DNA of 64,000 nt from an uncultured Opitutaceae bacterium (GTDB lineage: Bacteria > Verrucomicrobiota > Verrucomicrobiia > Opitutales > Opitutaceae): NCBI GenBank assembly GCA_903862935.1, contig CAIOZY010000036.1:62001-126000 (forward strand), read 5' to 3'. This document shows, one piece after another, positions 36,182-45,854 of this stretch. The position numbers and the translations under genes are program-made. Position 1 is the first letter of the stretch. Each line of letters opens with the position of its first letter. The notes below the pieces were generated by a model that was not told the DNA's origin, made no database searches, and worked only from the letters and a program-made list of their open reading frames with translations.

Positions 36182-36584
36182 CCTGCTCCTCGCCCTGGCG
36201 TGGCCCAACCATCCGCAGCACGCAAAGGCGGACGCATGGTTTGAGCGGCAGCGCCACAGGGGCTGGGCCACCTGCACGGTAACCCAGCTCGGGTTTGTGC
36301 GGGTCAGCTCACACCCGGCGGTCGAGCCCCACGTCTCCACACAGGAGGCGCTGCGAAAGCTCATCGAGATCGTCGAGACTCCGGGCCACTCCTTCTGGAG
36401 CGAGCCCCCGGGCGGCTATCTCAACGCCAGGTTCGCCGAGACCCTTCCCAACACGTTGATCCACGGCGCCGTCACCGACGGCTACCTGGCAACGGTCGCG
36501 CTGAACAACGGCGGAAAGCTCGCCACGCTCGACAGGACGCTCACCCGGCTTTTTGGCAGCATGACCGTTCTTGTCGGCGACTGA
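36156..36584 (+). CDS. VapC-type PIN-domain toxin
   Basis: A 142-residue PIN ribonuclease opening MKGYLLDVNLLLALAWPNH. Acidic residues D7, D108 (TDGYLA) and D126 (LATLDRTL) fit the metal site. The internal glutamate of many PIN domains is not evident; TQLGFVRVSSHP occupies that region, as in the mycobacterial-type VapC subgroup. The 26-bp overlap with the antitoxin and shared promoter make a toxin-antitoxin operon very likely. Expected target is tRNA or rRNA. Confidence 0.88.
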   Translation: MKGYLLDVNLLLALAWPNHPQHAKADAWFERQRHRGWATCTVTQLGFVRVSSHPAVEPHVSTQEALRKLIEIVETPGHSFWSEPPGGYLNARFAETLPNTLIHGAVTDGYLATVALNNGGKLATLDRTLTRLFGSMTVLVGD

Positions 36585-36637
36585 CCCCTTCGCCTTCAGT
36601 CTCAGGACGATTTCAACCGGTCCACACCCCACAGGCC

Positions 36638-37789
36638 ATGACTACAACCTTTTCGACCCCAGGCAGAATTCTCTTCGGCCCCGGACGGATCCAGGAGTTG
36701 AAGACCGTGCTCGGCGAGATCGCCTGCCACCGCCCGATGATCGTCACCGACCCGGGCATCAGGGCCTCGGGGACCCTCGACACGGTCCTGGGGATCCTCG
36801 GGGGCGCAGGCGTCCGGGCTTCGGCATTTTCGGGGGTCCAGGCCGATCCGCCCGAGGCGGTTGTCTCGGAGGCCGTCGCCCGGGCCCTGGCGGAGGGCGC
36901 CGACGGGGTCGTCGGGATCGGAGGCGGGAGTTCGCTCGACACCGCAAAGCTGGTCGCCCTGTTCGCCCGAAGCCCCCAACCCTTCGCGCAGGCCTACGGC
37001 GTGGGGCGGGCCCAGGGCCCGCGGCTGCCGCTGGTCCTCGCGCCAACGACGGCAGGTACCGGCTCCGAGGTCACCCCGATCGCCGTCGTCACGACACCCA
37101 CCCTGGAGAAACAGGGGATCGTTGCCGCGCAGCTCCTGCCCGATGTGGCCATTCTCGATCCCGATCTCACCCTGAGCCTGCCCCCGCATGTGACTGCGGC
37201 GACCGGGATCGACGCCATGGTGCACGCGATCGAGTCCTACACCTCGAAGCTCCTCAAAAATCCGATCTCCGACGCCCTGGCCGTCCAGGGCCTGAGGCTC
37301 CTTCACGGGAACCTGCTCAAGGCCGTGTCCCATGGGGACGACCGGCAGGCCCGCGAGGCGATGCTTCTGGGCTCGATGATGGCGGGGATGGCCTTTGCGA
37401 ACGCCCCCGTGGCCGCGGTCCATGCCCTGGCCTACCCCCTGGGGACGCGCTTCCACCTGCCCCACGGGCTCACCAACGCGCTCGTCCTCGCACCCGTGCT
37501 GGAATTCAACGCGGAGGCCTGCGCCGGGCTCTACGCCGAGCTGGCTGCGGCGGTCGTTCCCGGCGCGGCGGGGCTCGGGCGGGACCAGGCCTCGAGGGCC
37601 TTCATCGCCGACCTGCAGCACCTGATCGGGTCGGCCGGCCTCTCCCTGCGCCTGCGCGACCACGGAGTCCCCGAGTCGATCCTTCCCGTTCTCGCCTCCG
37701 AAGCCGTCAAGATCGAGCGCCTCATGAGGAACAACCCCAGGCCGGTCTCGGTCGAGGACGCGCTCCGGCTGTACCGGAAGGCCTGGTAG
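36638..37789 (+). CDS. Iron-containing alcohol dehydrogenase
   Basis: A 383-residue type III alcohol dehydrogenase. NAD-binding GIGGGSSLDTAK (about 95-106), TTAGTGSEVTP, and metal ligands in HAIESYT and HALAYPLGTRFHLPHG are visible. It is followed after 14 bp by a succinate-semialdehyde-type dehydrogenase, suggesting an alcohol-aldehyde-acid route, for example 4-hydroxybutyrate to succinate. Other short-chain alcohols are possible. Confidence 0.9.
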   Translation: MTTTFSTPGRILFGPGRIQELKTVLGEIACHRPMIVTDPGIRASGTLDTVLGILGGAGVRASAFSGVQADPPEAVVSEAVARALAEGADGVVGIGGGSSLDTAKLVALFARSPQPFAQAYGVGRAQGPRLPLVLAPTTAGTGSEVTPIAVVTTPTLEKQGIVAAQLLPDVAILDPDLTLSLPPHVTAATGIDAMVHAIESYTSKLLKNPISDALAVQGLRLLHGNLLKAVSHGDDRQAREAMLLGSMMAGMAFANAPVAAVHALAYPLGTRFHLPHGLTNALVLAPVLEFNAEACAGLYAELAAAVVPGAAGLGRDQASRAFIADLQHLIGSAGLSLRLRDHGVPESILPVLASEAVKIERLMRNNPRPVSVEDALRLYRKAW

Positions 37790-37803
37790 TCTCCCCTTAC
37801 CCT

Positions 37804-39291
37804 ATGCAGAACCAAGAACCCACCGCCTGCCCGGTCCCGGGCCTGAGGCAAACGCGGCTTTTCCGCACGCAGTGCTATCTTGACGGGCGCTGGTGCGGCG
37901 CAGACTCAGGGGCCGCGAGGGCCGTCTTTAACCCGTCGACCGGGGTTCTTCTCGCCAGCGTTCCCGCAATGGGGGGGGCGGAGGCGCGACGGGCGATCGA
38001 GGCCGCCGACCGGGCCCTTCCCGCCTGGCGGGCCAGACCGGCCTTCGAGCGGGCCGCTATCCTTCGCCGGTGGTTTGACCTGATGACGGCCCACCGCGAG
38101 GACCTCGCGCGCATCATGACCGCCGAACAGGGAAAACCCCTCTCGGAGTCCCTGGGCGAGATCGCCTACGCGGCATCCTTCATCGAGTGGTTCTCCGAGG
38201 AGGCCAAACGGGTCTACGGCGACGTGATCCCGACCAAGGCGGGCGACCGGCGCCTGATCGTCCTCAAGCAGCCGGTCGGGGTCTGCGCCTCGATCACCCC
38301 CTGGAATTTTCCGGCGGCCATGATCACGCGCAAGGTGGGACCGGCGCTTGCCGCCGGCTGCACGATGGTGTCGCGGCCCGCAAGCCAGACCCCCTTCTCG
38401 GCCCTGGCCCTGGCGGCTCTCGCCGAGGAGGCGGGCGTGCCCGCGGGGGTCTTCTCCGTCATCACCGGGCCGGCGGAGGGGATCGTCGGCGAGATGACGG
38501 GGAACCCGCTGGTCCGGAAGATCACCTTCACCGGCTCGACCGAGGTCGGACGCTCGCTCATGGCCCGCTGCGCCCCGTCGGTGAAGAAGCTCTCGCTCGA
38601 ACTGGGCGGGAACGCCCCCTTCATTGTCTTCGCCGACGCCGACCTGGCCGCCGCGGTCCAGGGCGCGATTGCCTCCAAGTTCCGGAACATGGGGCAGACC
38701 TGCGTGTGCACGAACCGGATGCTGGTCCAGGACAAGGTCTATGATGCGTTCGCCTCGAAGCTCGCCTCCGCAGTCGGGAGCCTGAAGGTGGGCGACGGAT
38801 TCGAGCCCGGCGTCCAGCAGGGGCCGCTCATCGACCCTGCGGCGGTCGAGAAGGTCGAGTCCCACATCGCCGACGCGAGGGCCAAGGGGGCCCGGGTCCT
38901 GACCGGAGGATCCCGCCACGCCCTGGGCGGGAACTTCTTCCAGCCGACCGTGCTCGCCGACGCTAACCCCGGGATGCTGATCGCCCGCGACGAGACCTTC
39001 GGGCCGGTCGCCCCCCTGTTCCGGTTCTCGACCGAGGCGGAGGCGGTGGCCCTCGCTAACGCGACCGAATACGGCCTGGCGGCCTACTTCTACGGGCGCG
39101 ATGTCGGACTCATCTGGCGGGTCGCCGAGGCCCTCGACTACGGTATGGTCGGGATCAACACCGGCGCGATCTCCAGCGAGAACATTCCCTTCGGGGGGAT
39201 GAAGCAGTCGGGCATGGGGCGCGAAGGCTCCAAGTACGGGATCGAGTCCTACCTGGAGATCAAGTACCTCTGCCTGGCCGGCCTCTCCTGA
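37804..39291 (+). CDS. Succinate-semialdehyde-type aldehyde dehydrogenase
   Basis: A 495-residue NAD(P) aldehyde dehydrogenase with catalytic C300 in GQTCVCTNR, the glutamate of LELGGNAPFIVF, TPWNFPAAM for the cofactor and the end IPFGGMKQSGMGREGSKYGIE (core GGMKQSGMGREG). These match GabD/GabT-associated succinate-semialdehyde dehydrogenase best. The true start is 37804; the same frame is open upstream through the alcohol dehydrogenase, a high-GC artefact. It is co-directional with that gene. Confidence 0.9.
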   Translation: MQNQEPTACPVPGLRQTRLFRTQCYLDGRWCGADSGAARAVFNPSTGVLLASVPAMGGAEARRAIEAADRALPAWRARPAFERAAILRRWFDLMTAHREDLARIMTAEQGKPLSESLGEIAYAASFIEWFSEEAKRVYGDVIPTKAGDRRLIVLKQPVGVCASITPWNFPAAMITRKVGPALAAGCTMVSRPASQTPFSALALAALAEEAGVPAGVFSVITGPAEGIVGEMTGNPLVRKITFTGSTEVGRSLMARCAPSVKKLSLELGGNAPFIVFADADLAAAVQGAIASKFRNMGQTCVCTNRMLVQDKVYDAFASKLASAVGSLKVGDGFEPGVQQGPLIDPAAVEKVESHIADARAKGARVLTGGSRHALGGNFFQPTVLADANPGMLIARDETFGPVAPLFRFSTEAEAVALANATEYGLAAYFYGRDVGLIWRVAEALDYGMVGINTGAISSENIPFGGMKQSGMGREGSKYGIESYLEIKYLCLAGLS

Positions 39292-39331
39292 GAGGCCGGG
39301 CTCGAACGGCCGCATCGCCCCTGTCTGAGCG

Positions 39332-40519
39332 CTAGGTCTGCCCGAGGGCGGCGGCCAGGGTCTCGTACTGGGCCCGGCGATTGTAGAGCTGGGCTGAGAC
39401 CCGGATCATGCGGCGGGGCGGCGCGGGCCAAGCGAACACCGGCACCTCGATGCGGTGGGCGTTCCACAACCTTTCCTGGACGGGGTCCCTGCCCAGGGGT
39501 CCCGGGGTCTCCTCCCCTTTTCCGGAATCGGAGAGCGGCAGGGATGCCATGGAACCCAGAAGTTCGTCCGGGCACGGGGGCTTCGCACCGAGGGCCGCGC
39601 AGAGGGTTTTCCGGGCCTCGACGGCCATGGCGTGGTTTTTGCCCATGACCTCGGGCCAGCCGCCGGGCAGAAGTGCCCCCACGGCGCGGATCGCCTCGGG
39701 AACGCACAGGAACGCGCAGGGGTCGGCCGTCCCGGTCCAGCCAAACTCGAGTTCGAAGCGCGACCGGTCGGTTCGGGGGGAGTTTGCCCCGTGGCTGATT
39801 GCAAGCGGCCGGACGCGCTCCTGCCGGTCCCTGCAGACATGGAGGAACGCAGCGCCCTTCGGCGCGCACAGCCACTTGTGGCAGTTTCCCGTGTAGTAGG
39901 CCGCGCCGAGAGCCTCCAGGTTGAGCGGCACCATACCCGGGGCGTGGGCCCCGTCGACCAGGGTGTCGATTCCGCGTCCGGCGAGTGCGCGGACGATCTC
40001 CTCCACGGGAAGGACGATCGCAGTCGGGCTGGTCACGTGGTCAACCAGGGCAAGGCGCGTGCGGGGTCCGGCGGCCCCGAGGATGGCATCACGGATCTCG
40101 CCTGCGGACCGCGCTGGGAAGGGGACGGTTGCCACTACGACGCGAGCCCCGGCCCGGGCGGCGGCAGCGTCGAGGGCGTTGCGGCAGGCGTTGTACTCGT
40201 GGTCGGTCACGAGGAGTTCGTCCCCGGGCTGGAAGGGGAGCGACCGAAGAATCGTGTTCACTCCGGCCGTAGCGTTGGGGACGAAGGCCAAGTCCCTGCC
40301 CGAGGCCCCTAGGAACTCGGCCAAGGCCCCCCGCGCCCCCTCGAGAAGCGGCTCGAGCTCCCGGGCGAGAAACCGCACGGGGTTTGCCTCCATACGGTCC
40401 CGCAGCTCCCTTTGGAGCTCCAGGACCGGGCGGGGGCAGCTTCCGAACGAGCCGTGGTTCAGGAAAACCACGCCCGGATCCAGCATCCAGAAGCGCGGGT
40501 CGCTCTCGGGCGGGCCCAT
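39332..40519 (-). CDS. Class V aminotransferase, isopenicillin-N-epimerase-like
   Basis: A 395-residue fold-type I PLP enzyme. It has [12 protein letters not shown] at the start, the PLP lysine K215 in [12 protein letters not shown], and VDGAHAPG for the cofactor aspartate. This pattern is shared by isopenicillin-N epimerase-like, EgtE-like and cysteine-desulfurase-related proteins, so epimerase or C-S lyase activity is possible. It is convergent with the aldehyde dehydrogenase and 16 bp from the oligoendopeptidase stop. Confidence 0.85.
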   Translation of the reverse strand: MGPPESDPRFWMLDPGVVFLNHGSFGSCPRPVLELQRELRDRMEANPVRFLARELEPLLEGARGALAEFLGASGRDLAFVPNATAGVNTILRSLPFQPGDELLVTDHEYNACRNALDAAAARAGARVVVATVPFPARSAGEIRDAILGAAGPRTRLALVDHVTSPTAIVLPVEEIVRALAGRGIDTLVDGAHAPGMVPLNLEALGAAYYTGNCHKWLCAPKGAAFLHVCRDRQERVRPLAISHGANSPRTDRSRFELEFGWTGTADPCAFLCVPEAIRAVGALLPGGWPEVMGKNHAMAVEARKTLCAALGAKPPCPDELLGSMASLPLSDSGKGEETPGPLGRDPVQERLWNAHRIEVPVFAWPAPPRRMIRVSAQLYNRRAQYETLAAALGQT

Positions 40520-40535
40520 CGGTGTCGGGGAAGGC

Positions 40536-42398
40536 TTAGTGCTTGCGCGCGAGGATCGCCTCGATCTGGTCCATGATGGAGTTCATCCGCTCCGCGATCG
40601 CCTGGTAGGGGACCGGGGTGGCGAGGTCGACTCCGGCCCTCTTGACGATGTCGTAGGGATGGTCCGATCCGCCGGCCTTGAGGACCCCGAGGTAGTTCTC
40701 CACGGCACCCGGCTCCCCCTTGAGGATCCGGCCCGCGAAGGTGCTCCCGGCCGCGATCGATGTGGCGTACTGGTAGACGTAGAAGTCCCGGTAGAAGTGG
40801 GGAATGTAGGCCCACTCGGCGGTCACCATGGGGTCGATCGTCATGACGCCCTCCTTCTGGCCGTGGTGGCGCCGGAGGATCTCGCCGTACATCTGGCTCA
40901 TCTTGGCGCCGCTCAGGGCCCCGCCCTTCTCGACGACCTCGTGGATCGCGAGCTCGAACTCCGCAAACATCGCCTGCCGGAAGAACGTGGCGCGCATCCG
41001 CTCGAGGGAGGAGCCCAGGTAGTACAGGCGCTCGTCGTCGCTCTGGGCGACCTTGAGCATGTGGTCAAGGAGCAGAACCTCGTTCGTCGTCGAGGCGATC
41101 TCGGCGATGAATAGGCTGTAGTCGGCGAGCGGGAAGGGCTGCGCGTGGTTGGCCAGCAGCGAGTGCATCCCGTGCCCCCATTCGTGGGCGATCGTGGACA
41201 CCGAGTCATAGCCGTCGGTGTAGTTCATCAGGACGTAGGGGTGCACGTCGTAGGCGGCGCCGTCCATGTACGCTCCGGACACCTTTCCGGGCCGCGGGTA
41301 GACGCTCGTGTAGCGGCCGTTCACACAGGAGGCGAACTGGGCGGCGTAGTCCTTGCCGAGCGGCTGGACCGCGGCGATCGCCAGCGCCTTGCCCTCCGCC
41401 AGGGGGAAGGCCTTGTCCGACTTCACGATCGGAGGGTAGATGTCCCAGTACTGCAGGTCGGAGATGCCGAGCATGCGGCCGCGCAGCCGAAAGTACCGGT
41501 GAAGGGTCGGCAGGTTCGCGTTGGTCTGAGTGATCAGGGTGCGGTAGACCGACTCGGGGATGTCGTTGCCATCGAGGGCGGCCGCCAGGGAACTCGGGTA
41601 CTTGCGCACGCTCGCGTTGAACCAGTCGGCCTTGACCTGGGCGAAGAGCGCGACCCCGAAGGTGCGCTCGTACTCGTGGAACGTGCTCCAGAAGGCCTTG
41701 AAGACGGCCTGCCGGTCGGCCCGGTTCGGCGTCGCGCGCCACTTTCCGTATCCAGCCTGGTCGAGCAGCACCGAGGTCCCGTCGGACAACTTGATCGACG
41801 GCCAGGGCATGTCGGCGTTCGCGAGGATCTGGTAGAAGGAGGCAGGGGCGTCGGTCACCAGACCGGTCGAGGCGAGCACCCCCTCGGCCTCGGCCCCGAG
41901 CGTGTGCGGGGCGGCGCGGACGATCTCAAGCAGCGGGAAGCGGTACTGGGCCAGGCCCGGGTCGGCGGCGATCAGGGCTTTGACCTTCGCCTCGCCGAGG
42001 GCGATTACCTCCGGGTTAACGAAGCTCGTCGCCTGGGCAAAGGTGGACTCCATGAGTCCGATTTCCTGGGCCCGCTCGAGGGATGGCGTGTCCCGGGTGT
42101 TCTCGTCGCGGTTCAGGAAGGAGTACACGGCCAGCCGGTAGAAGTCCTTCTTCAGGCTGAACATGAGGTCCATCGCCTGGCGCAGGGTGGCCGCGCTCTC
42201 CCCAAGCCGACCCTGGAAGGCCTTCATCTTGGGGATCTCTGCGTTGAGGTGGTCCTTGGCCGCCTGCCAGGAGGCCGTAGAGGCGTACAGGGGCGTCAGG
42301 TCCCAGTTGGCCGCCGGATCGGCGGCGGGCTGCGGCGCGGCGGGAACAGCCGAGGCGAGTAGCCCGAGGGTGAGGGCTGCAATGAGGGGCAGTTTCAT
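40536..42398 (-). CDS. pepF: Secreted oligoendopeptidase F (M3 family)
   Basis: A 620-residue M3B peptidase with zinc motif HEWGH (405-409), preceded by [22 protein letters not shown] (core [11 protein letters not shown]), and a downstream EIAST glutamate ligand region. Unlike most cytoplasmic PepF enzymes it begins with a signal peptide, [21 protein letters not shown], so it should act outside the cytoplasm. The start at 42398 was chosen for that leader; the open frame continues upstream into the SDR remnant region but with unlikely composition. Confidence 0.9.
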   Translation of the reverse strand: MKLPLIAALTLGLLASAVPAAPQPAADPAANWDLTPLYASTASWQAAKDHLNAEIPKMKAFQGRLGESAATLRQAMDLMFSLKKDFYRLAVYSFLNRDENTRDTPSLERAQEIGLMESTFAQATSFVNPEVIALGEAKVKALIAADPGLAQYRFPLLEIVRAAPHTLGAEAEGVLASTGLVTDAPASFYQILANADMPWPSIKLSDGTSVLLDQAGYGKWRATPNRADRQAVFKAFWSTFHEYERTFGVALFAQVKADWFNASVRKYPSSLAAALDGNDIPESVYRTLITQTNANLPTLHRYFRLRGRMLGISDLQYWDIYPPIVKSDKAFPLAEGKALAIAAVQPLGKDYAAQFASCVNGRYTSVYPRPGKVSGAYMDGAAYDVHPYVLMNYTDGYDSVSTIAHEWGHGMHSLLANHAQPFPLADYSLFIAEIASTTNEVLLLDHMLKVAQSDDERLYYLGSSLERMRATFFRQAMFAEFELAIHEVVEKGGALSGAKMSQMYGEILRRHHGQKEGVMTIDPMVTAEWAYIPHFYRDFYVYQYATSIAAGSTFAGRILKGEPGAVENYLGVLKAGGSDHPYDIVKRAGVDLATPVPYQAIAERMNSIMDQIEAILARKH

Positions 42399-42532
42399 AT
42401 GGGAAGAAGGAAAGTGCGAAGCGGCCCGATTTACGAGCGCCAAAGGGGCCCCTAGAGGGCCCGGCCGTCCCATGGGCTGGCGGACGAGAAAGTCGGCCCG
42501 CACCTCAGCGGACGACCGGCTGCTTGCGCGGG

Positions 42533-42625
42533 CCTGCGCGCGGGAAACATCTCCACGCAGGCGAGCCCGATGCCGCTTGCTGCGGCGGTTACCCCGGCGA
42601 TCTCCTCGGCAAGGCGCCCGGCCAT
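42533..42625 (-). pseudogene. Remnant of a short-chain dehydrogenase N-terminus
   Basis: From an ATG at 42625 the minus strand reads MAGRLAEEIAGVTAAASGIG, then LACVEMFPARR. This closely follows the SDR opening MxGRLxGKxAxVTGAASGIGxAC. The expected second glycine of the cofactor motif is altered (VTAAASG), and similarity stops after about 31 residues in arginine/proline-rich nonsense. It is probably a decayed SDR gene. The rest of the 42399-42798 gap shows no other gene. Confidence 0.6.
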
Positions 42626-42798
42626 AGGGGAAAAATGCCACCGTATTGCCGATCCGTCGAGGCAGGACCTGTGAAAGCCGGGCTTGCCTGCGGCGGACGC
42701 CACAGGATGATCCGCAGGAAGCCTCCCTCCAAGGGCCAGCACCCTTGATTTTTTCCCGGGAGCGTTATCATAGCCACTCTCCCATCACGCATCGCACT

Positions 42799-44640
42799 AT
42801 GTCCCAGCCCTCCCCCCAGACCTTTGAATTCCAGGCCGAGATCAAGCAGCTGCTCGATATCGTCATCCACTCGCTCTACACGGAGAAGGAGATCTTCGTG
42901 CGGGAGCTCGTGTCCAACGCCTCGGACGCCCTTGAGAAGCTCCGGCATCTGAGGCTGACGGAGAAGGAGATCTTCGACGACCGGCTCGACCTCGAGATCA
43001 ACATCACGACCGACGACAAGGCGAAGACCCTGACCATCCAGGATTTCGGGGTCGGCATGACCCAGGCCGAGCTGATCGAAAACCTGGGCACGATCGCCCA
43101 CTCCGGCTCCAAGGCCTTCCTCAAGGCCCTCGGCGAGGGCAACCGCAAGGACGCGAGCCTGATCGGCCAGTTCGGGGTGGGCTTCTACGCCGCATTCATG
43201 GTCGCCAAGTCGGTCAAGGTCTACAGCCACTCCTGGCGGTCCGCCGAGCCCGGGCACCTGTGGACAAGCGACGGTGGCGGCAGCTATTCGATCGAGGAAT
43301 CCCCCGGCCAGCGCCGCGGGGCGAAGATCGTCGTGGAGCTGAAGGACGATTGCTCGGAGTTCAGCCAGGAGTGGCAGGTCTCGGAGATCGTCAAGCGCTA
43401 CAGCTCGTTTGTCTCCTTCCCAATCAACCTGAACGGGAAGCGGGTCAACACGGTCCAGGCCGTGTGGCTGCGGGGAAAGAGCGAGATCAAGGAGGAGGAG
43501 TACACGGAGTTCTACAAGTTCCAGGCGCACACCCAGGAGGAGCCCCGGCTGCGGCTGCACTTCAGCGCCGACGCGCCTCTGGCGATCAACGCGCTGCTCT
43601 TCGTCCCGAAGGAAAACCCCGAGAAGCTCGGGCTCGCGCGCAGCGAGCACTCGGTGTCGCTGTACTGCCGCAAGGTCTTGATCGACGCCCGGCCCAAGGA
43701 CCTTCTGCCCGAGTGGCTGCGGTTCCTCAAGGGGGTCGTCGACAGCGAGGACCTGCCGCTCAACATCTCGCGGGAGACGATGCAGGACCGCTCTCTCCTG
43801 GAGAAGCTGGGCCGGGTCATCTCGAAGCGCTTCCTCAAGTTCCTGGAGGAGGAGGCCAAGGGCCGGCCGGACTCCTATGCGGAGTTCTACAAAGAGTTTG
43901 GGATCTTCCTGAAGGAGGGTGCAGCTCTGGACTTCTCCCACAAGGACCAGCTGGTTAAGCTCTTGCGTTTCGAGTCCTCGCTCACCGAAAAAGGGAAGAC
44001 GACCTCGCTCGCCGACTACGTATCCCGGATGGCGGGCGACCACAGGGAGATCTACTACCTGATAGGACCCAGCCGCGAGGCGATCGAGGCGGGCCCGTAT
44101 TTGGAGGGTTTCCGCGCGCGCAACCTCGAGGTGCTCCTGTGCTACGAGGCTGTCGACGAGTACGTGATGAACAACGTCCACGAGTTCGAGGGGAAGAAGA
44201 TCCAGGCCGCCGACCACGCTGACGTGAAGCTCTCCGAGGTGGCGGCCCCCGAGGGGGCCCTGGGCGAGGCCGAGACAAAGAAGCTCGTTTCGTGGCTCAA
44301 GGAGACCCTGGGGTCCCGGGTGGCCGACGTCCGGGCAAGCTCGCGGCTGGTGGGCTCCCCAGCCCTGGCGCTGAACGCCGACAAGGGAATGTCGCCCCAC
44401 CTGAGGCGCATGATGAAGGCCCTGCAAAAGGACGCCAAGGACTCCCCCCTCCGGGTGACCCTCGAAATCAACCCGGCGCACGCAGTCATGAAGCGCCTGG
44501 CCCTGAGTTCGTCCGAGTCCCCGGAGAAGGCCCGGCTCGTCGCCGAGCAGATTCTGGACAATGCGCTCATATCGGCGGGCCTCCTTGAGGACACGACCGG
44601 GATGGTGCAGCGCCTGTACAAGATCCTGGAGTCGGTCTAG
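42799..44640 (+). CDS. htpG: Molecular chaperone HtpG (Hsp90)
   Basis: A 613-residue cytosolic Hsp90. The N-terminal ATPase domain has EFQAEIKQLLDIVIHSLY, the ATP-binding ELVSNASDALEKLR, DFGVGMT and GQFGVGFYAAFMVA; the C-terminal part ends TGMVQRLYKILESV. Length is normal for bacterial HtpG. No heat-shock element (CIRCE) is seen upstream. The start at 42799 is fixed by conservation. Confidence 0.97.
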   Translation: MSQPSPQTFEFQAEIKQLLDIVIHSLYTEKEIFVRELVSNASDALEKLRHLRLTEKEIFDDRLDLEINITTDDKAKTLTIQDFGVGMTQAELIENLGTIAHSGSKAFLKALGEGNRKDASLIGQFGVGFYAAFMVAKSVKVYSHSWRSAEPGHLWTSDGGGSYSIEESPGQRRGAKIVVELKDDCSEFSQEWQVSEIVKRYSSFVSFPINLNGKRVNTVQAVWLRGKSEIKEEEYTEFYKFQAHTQEEPRLRLHFSADAPLAINALLFVPKENPEKLGLARSEHSVSLYCRKVLIDARPKDLLPEWLRFLKGVVDSEDLPLNISRETMQDRSLLEKLGRVISKRFLKFLEEEAKGRPDSYAEFYKEFGIFLKEGAALDFSHKDQLVKLLRFESSLTEKGKTTSLADYVSRMAGDHREIYYLIGPSREAIEAGPYLEGFRARNLEVLLCYEAVDEYVMNNVHEFEGKKIQAADHADVKLSEVAAPEGALGEAETKKLVSWLKETLGSRVADVRASSRLVGSPALALNADKGMSPHLRRMMKALQKDAKDSPLRVTLEINPAHAVMKRLALSSSESPEKARLVAEQILDNALISAGLLEDTTGMVQRLYKILESV

Positions 44641-44723
44641 GCGGCAGCGGGCCCGTTGGGCTTGCCCGGGGTCCGCAGTGCGGCCCCGGGCGGAAGATCC
44701 CGTTCCTGGAAAATCATTTTACA

Positions 44724-44748
44724 CCCCGCCCTTTCCGGGAGGGCGGGG
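44724..44748. other. Perfect hairpin after htpG
   Basis: CCCCGCCCT (44724-44732) and AGGGCGGGG (44740-44748) pair perfectly over a 7-nt loop, 84 bp past the htpG stop. There is no T-tract, so it may act as a weak or factor-dependent terminator or protect an mRNA end. Confidence 0.45.
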
Positions 44749-44819
44749 GCCGCCCTAGGCCGGGAGCGCGCGCTTTCCCCCTTGCCGCCCCGCCTGTTTT
44801 TTCCTCCATCAAAGGGCCA

Positions 44820-45854
44820 ATGCTCCCCACCCCATCCGGTTCGCCCACCCCGGCCGCCGCCCACCTCCCCCGCGTCGTCAACATCGACTGCAACTTTGAC
44901 TACGCTTACGAGCGCGGCCGCCTCGAGGCGATCGGCGCCGAGCTGGTGCTCGCCAAGTCGCGGACCGAGGACGAGATCATCCGCGCCGCCGCCCAAGCCG
45001 ACATCCTTGTCGTCGAGGGGCCGCGCACGCCCGTGACGGGCCGCGTGATTGCCGCGCTCAGCAGGTGCCGGGCGATCGTCAAGTATTCGGTCGGAGTCGA
45101 CAATATCGACGTTGAGGCGGCCACCCGAAGCGGGATTGTCGTGGCCAATGCGGCCGACTACTGCACCGAGGAGGTCTCGGACCACGCGGTCGCGCTGCTG
45201 CTTGCGAGCGCGCGGCAGGTGATGTCCATGGACCGCCGGATCCGGGCGGGGGGCTGGAACGACTTCCCCTCGGCGCGGCCCATGCGCCGGATGAGCGAAC
45301 TGACCCTGGGGCTCGTCGGGCTCGGCCGGATCGCCCGGGCGACAGCGCGGAAGATGGGGGGCTTCCGGATGCGGATCCTGGCCTCGGACCCCTACCTCGC
45401 CCCCGGATTCCCCGAGCCGGGGATCGAGGTCGTGCCGCTGGACCGTCTCCTGCGCGAGGCGGACCTGGTCTCGGTCCATGTCCCCCTCACGGCGGAAACC
45501 CGGGGATTCATCGGGGAACAGGCCTTCGGGCTCATGAAGCCCACGGCCATTCTCGTCAATACGAGCCGCGGCGGGGTCGTCGACGAGGCGGCGCTGGGTC
45601 GGGCGCTCGGTGAGAAGCGGATCGCGGGCGCGGCGCTCGACGTCATGGCTGAGGAGCCGCTTCCTGCATCGAGCCCCCTGCGGGGTTTCGACCAGGTGAT
45701 CCTGACTCCGCACCAGGGTTCTGTGTCGACGGACGCGATGGACCATGTGCGCCGGACCGTGACCGACTCGATCGAGGCCGTTCTAAGCGGGCGGTGGCCG
45801 CCGTTTCCGGTCAATCCGCAGGTATCGCCGCGGGTGCCCCTCAGGCGCACTTAG
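44820..45854 (+). CDS. D-2-hydroxyacid dehydrogenase (phosphoglycerate dehydrogenase-like)
   Basis: A 344-residue NAD-linked dehydrogenase of the SerA/C-terminal-binding-protein family. The coenzyme motif is GLVGLGRIARA; catalytic R, E and H are in NTSRGG, DVMAEEP and TPHQGS. There is no ACT regulatory domain, so it is a short form; substrate could be a 2-hydroxy acid other than phosphoglycerate. The N-terminal 17 residues (LPTPSGSPTPAAAHLP) are low-complexity. It precedes ppk by 135 bp. Confidence 0.88.
   Translation: MLPTPSGSPTPAAAHLPRVVNIDCNFDYAYERGRLEAIGAELVLAKSRTEDEIIRAAAQADILVVEGPRTPVTGRVIAALSRCRAIVKYSVGVDNIDVEAATRSGIVVANAADYCTEEVSDHAVALLLASARQVMSMDRRIRAGGWNDFPSARPMRRMSELTLGLVGLGRIARATARKMGGFRMRILASDPYLAPGFPEPGIEVVPLDRLLREADLVSVHVPLTAETRGFIGEQAFGLMKPTAILVNTSRGGVVDEAALGRALGEKRIAGAALDVMAEEPLPASSPLRGFDQVILTPHQGSVSTDAMDHVRRTVTDSIEAVLSGRWPPFPVNPQVSPRVPLRRT

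Noticed and set aside
36571-39291. 906-codon frame across the alcohol and aldehyde dehydrogenases
   Set aside because: The first 411 codons are an out-of-frame reading of the alcohol dehydrogenase; the real gene starts at 37804.
42589-44481. 630-codon minus-strand frame opposite htpG
   Set aside because: Shadow of the strongly biased htpG codons; no family resemblance.
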